From: Sarocladium kiliense
Taxonomy: Eukaryota; Ascomycota; Sordariomycetes; Hypocreales; Sarocladiaceae
NCBI GenBank assembly: GCA_030734395.1
Contig: JAUZTG010000012.1
Span: 1,054,001 to 1,118,000 of the forward strand
DNA length: 64,000 nt
Direction: 5' to 3'
Position numbers and translations under genes: made by a program. The notes under the pieces are model-generated. The model saw only the letters and a program-made list of their open reading frames with translations, made no database searches and was not told where the DNA came from. Below, piece after piece: positions 59,315 through 64,000 of this stretch (position 1 is its first letter; every line of letters starts with the position of its first letter).

Positions 59315-59340
59315 TGATGATGATGATGATGATGATGATG
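59315..59340. repeat. TGA trinucleotide microsatellite
   Basis: About nine uninterrupted TGA units lie in the presumed leader of the carboxylesterase gene. Length variation is likely. Confidence 0.9.
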
Positions 59341-59547
59341 GCAAATCCGTGATAAAAGCCTCTCTTTGAGGAATCAAGACTACCGGAGGCTGTTGTGGTG
59401 CTTCTTCTTGACATACATTGTGTTGAGACAGTGCGGCGAAGGTGGTCCGATCTGCTGGTGGCTGGGATTTGGATACCTAGAACTAACAACAACACAATCA
59501 ACCCTTTTTTTACTTCAACACATTGACGTCTTGGACTGCCTCGCGGA

Positions 59548-61407
59548 ATGGCTTCGTCTAAGAAGCCGGCCTACACAGGCCAAAGACGCACCATTTCCCA
59601 TCCTCAGCTTGGACAACTTACCGGGCGAGTGGCTGAGCCGCTGGAATTCCCGGGCTTCCCAGTCGTGCAGTTCCGTTCAGTTCCCTACGCCACGATCCCC
59701 AAACGCTTCTCACCGTCGGTCCCGTTGAGACATGTACCGTCTGTCTTCGACGGCAGACCGAGCCGGGACTTCACCAACTACGGCGCCGCATGCCCCCAGA
59801 TTGGCGGCGCGCACCCGTCCTGGTGCGATCCGTACGGCGGTCCCTTGCAAGATGACTTGAATCTCGAGTTTGACGAGTTCACCTGCCTCACCGTGTCCAT
59901 CTCCGTGCCTGAGTCGCAGCTAGTATCAGACACGGCCACAAAGCTACCTGTCATGGTCTACGTCCACGGCGGCGGCATGTCGGAAGGCATCGGCCATGTC
60001 GACGGCCTGCACTCGAATGCGCCCATCACCTCGTATGCGGCATCTATTTCGCAGCCCGTCATTGCCGTCAACATCGGCTATCGTCTTGGCTGGTTTGGCA
60101 GCCTCGTCTGCGAGGACGTGCTAGACGAGTTCACCGCCAACCCTACAAGTCCCTACGGACCGTTCAACCTGGGCATGCAAGATCAGCGAAACGCGTTCGC
60201 GTGGATTCACACCTTCATTGGCGGATTCGGCGGCGACCCTTTCAACATCACTGCATTTGGCGAGTCCGCCGGCAGCGTATTCCTCGCCTACCACATCTGC
60301 GGCTCTTCCACCCGCCTGTTTGACCAGGCCATATTGCAGTCTGGCCTCATCTTCGGCAACGTTCCATTCGAGGTCAAAGAAGCCGAGTACCAGACTATGC
60401 TCAAGCACCTCGGGATCGACAAACAGACTGCGCCGGAGAGACTGGATGCACTACGGCAGGTCGACACGCAGACCCTGCTCATGCTACCCGGCTGCCACAT
60501 GACACCCTATGTCGACCCTGTTCCCGGCGTCAGTACCGAGGCATCGCTGTTCTCCAGAGGCACCCCGACCGTCCTGGACCAGATGGACCTCATCGCCACC
60601 TGCGACTGGCTGGGCGATGTGATTATCGGCGATGACTTCTGGGAGGGCCAGCTTTTTTTCCCTTTGCTACAGGCCTGCGCCCAATCGGAATTTGCAGAGA
60701 CGGTACGGTCCCTCTTCCCCACGTCAGAGGCCGAGTCATTACTGGCAGCATACCAGCTGCCATCCGAAGATGATCACCGTGGCACGGTGCAAATCTCGCT
60801 TCTCCTGGGCGACCTCATGTTCTCCGCCCCGTGCCACGAGCTCGGCAGGCGCCTGGCGAACCAGAGCGAGGGCAGGAAACGCAACGTCTACCGGTACTCG
60901 TTCTGTCTTTCCAACCCTTTCCCGGGCAGCATCTGCAATTTCGCCCCCGGGCACCACTTTGTCGAGATTCTGTTCCTCTTCCTGACGCTACAGGAGCGGT
61001 ACCCGACTCACCGCGACGGCTGGGCAGCCCGCCAAGCCCGGGGGACGGCGCGTCGGTGGATAGCGTTTGCGAACGGCCGTGCCCCGTGGGATCCCTGCTT
61101 CACCGACGGGAGCACGGGCGAGGATGAGGCCAGGATTGCCATTTGCGATGATCTATCGGGGTGGTCGGTGCGGACCATCAAGGAGGACGAGGAACTGAGC
61201 AAGAAGGACCCTTGGGGAGAAAGGAGATACGCCGCATGGAGAGCCATCTCCCGCGCTTTAGACTCACTGAGAAATGGACCTGGTGACGCTATTAGCCGCA
61301 ACCATAGACTCACCATGACGAGGCTGCGGTTATTGCAATTCGCGTATGGCAGCAGCGGGCTGCTAAAAGTGTCAGGATTGGAACCGTACACAAACCTAGT
61401 AGCGTGA
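59548..61407 (+). CDS. type-B carboxylesterase
   Basis: An intronless frame encodes 619 residues. The carboxylesterase fold is evident: VQFRSVPYA near the start, ECLT-like FTCLTVSI (111-118), VYVHGGG (137-143, oxyanion hole), NIGYRLGWFG (175-184), QDQRNAFAWIHTFIGGFGGDP (211-231) and FGESAG with Ser240. The late His is in PGHHFVEI (about 468-470). There is no signal peptide, so it is probably intracellular, unlike secreted lipases of the same fold. It would hydrolyse carboxylic esters, perhaps released by or imported with the neighbouring transporter. The island has two unrelated esterases (this and the HSL type), which suggests an ester-containing substrate. Normal length, no breaks. Confidence 0.93.
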   Translation: MASSKKPAYTGQRRTISHPQLGQLTGRVAEPLEFPGFPVVQFRSVPYATIPKRFSPSVPLRHVPSVFDGRPSRDFTNYGAACPQIGGAHPSWCDPYGGPLQDDLNLEFDEFTCLTVSISVPESQLVSDTATKLPVMVYVHGGGMSEGIGHVDGLHSNAPITSYAASISQPVIAVNIGYRLGWFGSLVCEDVLDEFTANPTSPYGPFNLGMQDQRNAFAWIHTFIGGFGGDPFNITAFGESAGSVFLAYHICGSSTRLFDQAILQSGLIFGNVPFEVKEAEYQTMLKHLGIDKQTAPERLDALRQVDTQTLLMLPGCHMTPYVDPVPGVSTEASLFSRGTPTVLDQMDLIATCDWLGDVIIGDDFWEGQLFFPLLQACAQSEFAETVRSLFPTSEAESLLAAYQLPSEDDHRGTVQISLLLGDLMFSAPCHELGRRLANQSEGRKRNVYRYSFCLSNPFPGSICNFAPGHHFVEILFLFLTLQERYPTHRDGWAARQARGTARRWIAFANGRAPWDPCFTDGSTGEDEARIAICDDLSGWSVRTIKEDEELSKKDPWGERRYAAWRAISRALDSLRNGPGDAISRNHRLTMTRLRLLQFAYGSSGLLKVSGLEPYTNLVA

Positions 61408-61930
61408 AATCTATGCATTTTATTCTATAGTCTGTCCTGTTCAACGTTTCCTTGTTGCCGATAGCTTGGCTTGTGACCTTTGTCAACTTTGTATAGTGTA
61501 TTGCGTACAGCGTATTCATTGTGTTGAGATGTCGGGTCTGGCATCTTCCATTGCTGTCTTCTACTTGTGAGTCACGCTACCTAAACTCTCACTCCCTGTC
61601 AACCGCGTATAGATGACATTGCTGCACAGCCTTGGCTCTATATGTGAGGTTTCGAAGCACGATCCCTACATGTTGCATCTAGCGGGATCAGCGCTCGCTT
61701 TATCTTGCATGATGCGAGCATACGCATTCTCCTTACGTGGCATTCTCTCTCTATTTGGCCGCTTCTTCATCGACGTCTTGCCGCTGGGCCTCATCTTCAG
61801 ACTCCCTCTCATCAAGCATCACTACCCTCATCTATTCACAATGAGCCTGCACGCTGAGCTTCCTACTGATATTAGGGTTATGGTTGGGGTTAGTATGGAC
61901 TATCTAAGCTATTTTGCTGACAGGGTTTCT
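61408..61930. other. carboxylesterase 3' side, transition to AT-rich block
   Basis: No credible gene is seen; the plus-strand frame 61613..61939 (108 codons) has no recognisable domain. Degenerate telomere-like units lie at 61872..61893. Confidence 0.4.
61872..61893 (+). repeat. degenerate telomere-like repeat
   Basis: The units TTAGGG, TTATGG, TTGGGG and TTAG follow each other. The fungal telomere unit is TTAGGG; with only one perfect copy, chance is quite possible. Confidence 0.3.
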
Positions 61931-62990
61931 TCTAGCTAAGGTAGAGCTTACAGACTAAAGAGAGGAGATTTTCTTAGGTTTGAGAGAATAAGAGAAAAGA
62001 AAAATAGAGCTAAGTAAAGAGATAAAGGAGATATAAGAGATATAAGTAAGAAAATGAAATAAAAAGAGGTTAAGCTAAGAAAGAGAAAAAATAAGACTAA
62101 TAGCATTAAGACCTTCTAGGAGTATTCTATTTAAGTATATAGCTATTTTTAAAGAGTATTAGCTTTTATTTAAGTTAATATTTATAAGAGTCTTATAAGT
62201 TTAAGTTAAAATGGGTATTATATTACTTAAAATATAATTTACTTATTATAAATAACAGGTTTTTATAAGTCATGGATTTAATAAAGTAAGCTAGGAAAAG
62301 GGCGTAGACTAGGTATACATATTTAATAATAAAGAAAGTTATTAATTAAAGTCAGGTTATTAAATAAGGTCGGGTTATTATAAATATAACTTTAGATTAT
62401 TTATTTTAATATTAATATTAGCTTTATACTATTTAACTTAAATTATTTAATAACTTAAATGAATTATAATCTAATCTAAATAACTATAAATGTTATATTA
62501 TATAATATTTTTAAGTCTAAAACTAGGCTAAAAATATAGCCTTAGATTAGCCAGAGGCATTTAAGGTAATAATTACTATAATTTTAAGAATATATACTTT
62601 ATTATATAATTAGCCTTAAGGTATTTTTAAAACAATAAAATAAATAGACCTTATAAAAACAATAAAATAAAAACAATATAATCTTTTAAATCTAAAAAAA
62701 TATAATCAAAAATAATACTTATATAAAATATTAAAAAATTAGAATATAAATAATATAAATTATTAAGCTAAGAAAATATAAGAAAAGGAGTAAAAGGCTA
62801 AGAAAAGCTATATTATTTATAATAATTAAAATATAAATCCAAGGCTAGGCTTAAAGGCTAAGATTATTAATTATAAGGTTATAAATATAATTTATAAAAG
62901 AGAAAAGTTAAAAATATTTATTAATAAGAAAGAGAAATATTAGATTATTTATATTAAATAGGTAAGATAAATAAGAGGCAGTAATACTGC
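61930..62990. repeat. AT-rich, RIP-like block
   Basis: About 1.06 kb is made mostly of A and T, dominated by TAA, TTA and AAG-AAA words, with stops in every frame. It matches the blocks at 1-1750 and 50.9-52.3 kb in style. It is probably a RIP-mutated repeat; no protein remnant can be read. Confidence 0.6.
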
Positions 62991-63663
62991 AGCGAGCACC
63001 GTTACCTAAATAAGAGGAGCCGCTAAACTAGAGGCGGCAGCAGCAAGTTCGCGATTACACGCAGCGTCTCCACCCCCGGCCCCCATCACGACAATCGGAG
63101 TCTAGAACAAAAGAGGACTAGACTCCGCATGCACGACATGTTGGAACCAGTTCGGTTTACACAGGCACAGGCACCTGGGTATTCGGCCTCATCCCGACGG
63201 CCAGGAACTTGACGGTTGCAGACGTCCCGTGGCAAATGTTCGAAATCGGAGTCTAGTCCTTTCTCGGACAATGATCAAGAGTTCTTATCCGTATTGGGTG
63301 AATGACAGCCAGGACGCATCAAAACCCTGTAAATGATCGATGGCTTTGGTGCCTCAACGCAAGGCGTCTGATTGGTGCATGGCAACAAGAGCAACCAGGG
63401 ACTATTGTAACCACAGAAAGTTCTTCTGACAACTCCGTCAGGGTCAATGATTTGGCCCCTGATATCATCCTGGCATTCCAGAAATGACCTAGTGTCCGAT
63501 GCTTTGTCCCTCAGGGATGGCCGTGTTGGATGGCCGGAATACACCCTTCTATGGCCCCAGGTGTTCATAAAAGATGCTATGGGCTGTCCATTCAGACCAG
63601 GCTCTACTTTGTTGACACTCTTTCGACATCTTCACTCATCCACCACATGCGACTTCGAGAGCG
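62991..63663. promoter_or_regulatory. ERG5 upstream region
   Basis: This is normal-composition sequence between the AT-rich block and the ERG5 start, and should include the promoter. No specific sterol-response site is claimed. Confidence 0.4.
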
Positions 63664-64000
63664 ATGGACGTAGTAACAAAAGCCAGGATGGCCTTCTCGG
63701 GAGTCAACAATACTATTGATCTCGGCACAGAAGATGCAACTGGACAGATCAGGAGCTTCATTTCCGATATGCTGTCAGGATGGACGAATTTGCAGCTCTT
63801 CGTCGCCTTCATGCTTGTTTGCATCACATATGATCAGGGTAGGGAATCTTGTCCATGTCTTGACGTTTATAGCTAACAAGGCCTTTTGCAGTTATGTATC
63901 AGTGGAGAAAAGGACCGATCGCTGGCCCTCGGATCAAGATCCCCTTCATGGGACCTTTCCTTCAGGCTCTCTACCCCAAGTGGGAAGAGTACCTTGCTCA
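63664..64000 (+). CDS. ERG5: cytochrome P450 61, sterol C-22 desaturase (5' part)
   Basis: Two exons are visible, 63664..63838 and 63892 to the window end; the 53-nt intron has a GTAGGG donor, a CTAAC box and a GCAG acceptor. The 94 readable residues have a membrane anchor (LQLFVAFMLVCITYDQ). This is followed by VMYQWRKGPIAGPRIKIPFMGPFLQALYPKWEEYLA, the proline-rich hinge and start typical of CYP61. Erg5 introduces the C-22 double bond in ergosterol synthesis at the endoplasmic reticulum. The haem-binding part lies outside the window, so the gene is truncated only by the window edge. Confidence 0.9.

Larger units (their letters stand above)
58186..59547. promoter_or_regulatory. divergent promoter, regulator / carboxylesterase
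   Basis: These 1.36 kb between divergent starts contain the second copy of the shared 15-bp element and a TGA-repeat near the carboxylesterase. Frames such as 58287..58763 lack recognisable content. Confidence 0.55.

Noticed and set aside
1..64000. CRISPR arrays, insertion sequences, bacterial-type operons and riboswitches
   Set aside because: The sequence is fungal nuclear DNA; no regularly spaced repeats or bacterial element ends were seen.

Overview
The window is a piece of a filamentous ascomycete nuclear genome (Pezizomycotina, most likely Sordariomycetes). The reasons are: genes on both strands interrupted by 51-98 nt GT-AG introns (one of 199 nt), a HacA-type bZIP gene with the 20-nt Ire1-dependent intron, a class II hydrophobin, a HET-domain gene, Zn2Cys6 regulators, a complex I 20.9 kDa-type subunit, an AzgA-type purine permease, and AT-rich blocks that look like repeats mutated by RIP. 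There are no operons and no rRNA or credible tRNA genes. All exon boundaries were worked out by hand from splice signals, reading-frame continuity and family knowledge; no database search was run.

Layout. 1-1.75 kb is an AT-rich, gene-free block. 2.1-10.2 kb holds an S33-type alpha/beta hydrolase, an OPT oligopeptide transporter and an Arg/Ser-rich disordered protein. A 5.4 kb gap follows. 15.6-21.1 kb holds an AzgA-like purine permease, a 2OG-Fe(II) oxygenase and a seven-helix membrane protein. After a 3 kb gap, 24.1-31.2 kb holds a secreted Thr/Pro-rich protein with a DUF6923-like C-terminus, a class II hydrophobin (two exons, found only by splicing) and a HET protein. 31.7-35.7 kb is housekeeping: complex I subunit, Csm3/Swi3 fork-protection factor and HacA. 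36-40.3 kb is sparse, with two possible zinc-ribbon microproteins and a DUF427 protein. 40.7-47.6 kb is housekeeping again: an ESCRT-III subunit, the Ski2 exosome helicase and pyruvate dehydrogenase E1 beta.

49.2-63 kb looks accessory. A Zn2Cys6 regulator is followed by an extremely AT-rich block carrying the tail of a pogo/Fot1-like transposase. Then come four genes in two divergent pairs: MFS sugar-type transporter / HSL-type esterase, and Zn2Cys6 regulator / type-B carboxylesterase. A second AT-rich block closes this segment. The two divergent promoters share an identical 15-bp element (GGGGAATTTTCCAAA). The simplest reading is a small co-regulated ester or glycoside catabolic (or detoxification) island isolated between two dead-repeat blocks. 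The window ends inside ERG5 (CYP61), sterol C-22 desaturase.

The best-supported special feature is the HacA mRNA switch. A perfect 8-bp hairpin with a 7-nt loop sits at the 5' Ire1 site, and removing exactly 20 nt joins two long frames into a 414-residue protein ending in a GCDDGGIAV-type tail. The most interesting candidate for something undescribed is the four-gene island with its shared 15-mer.
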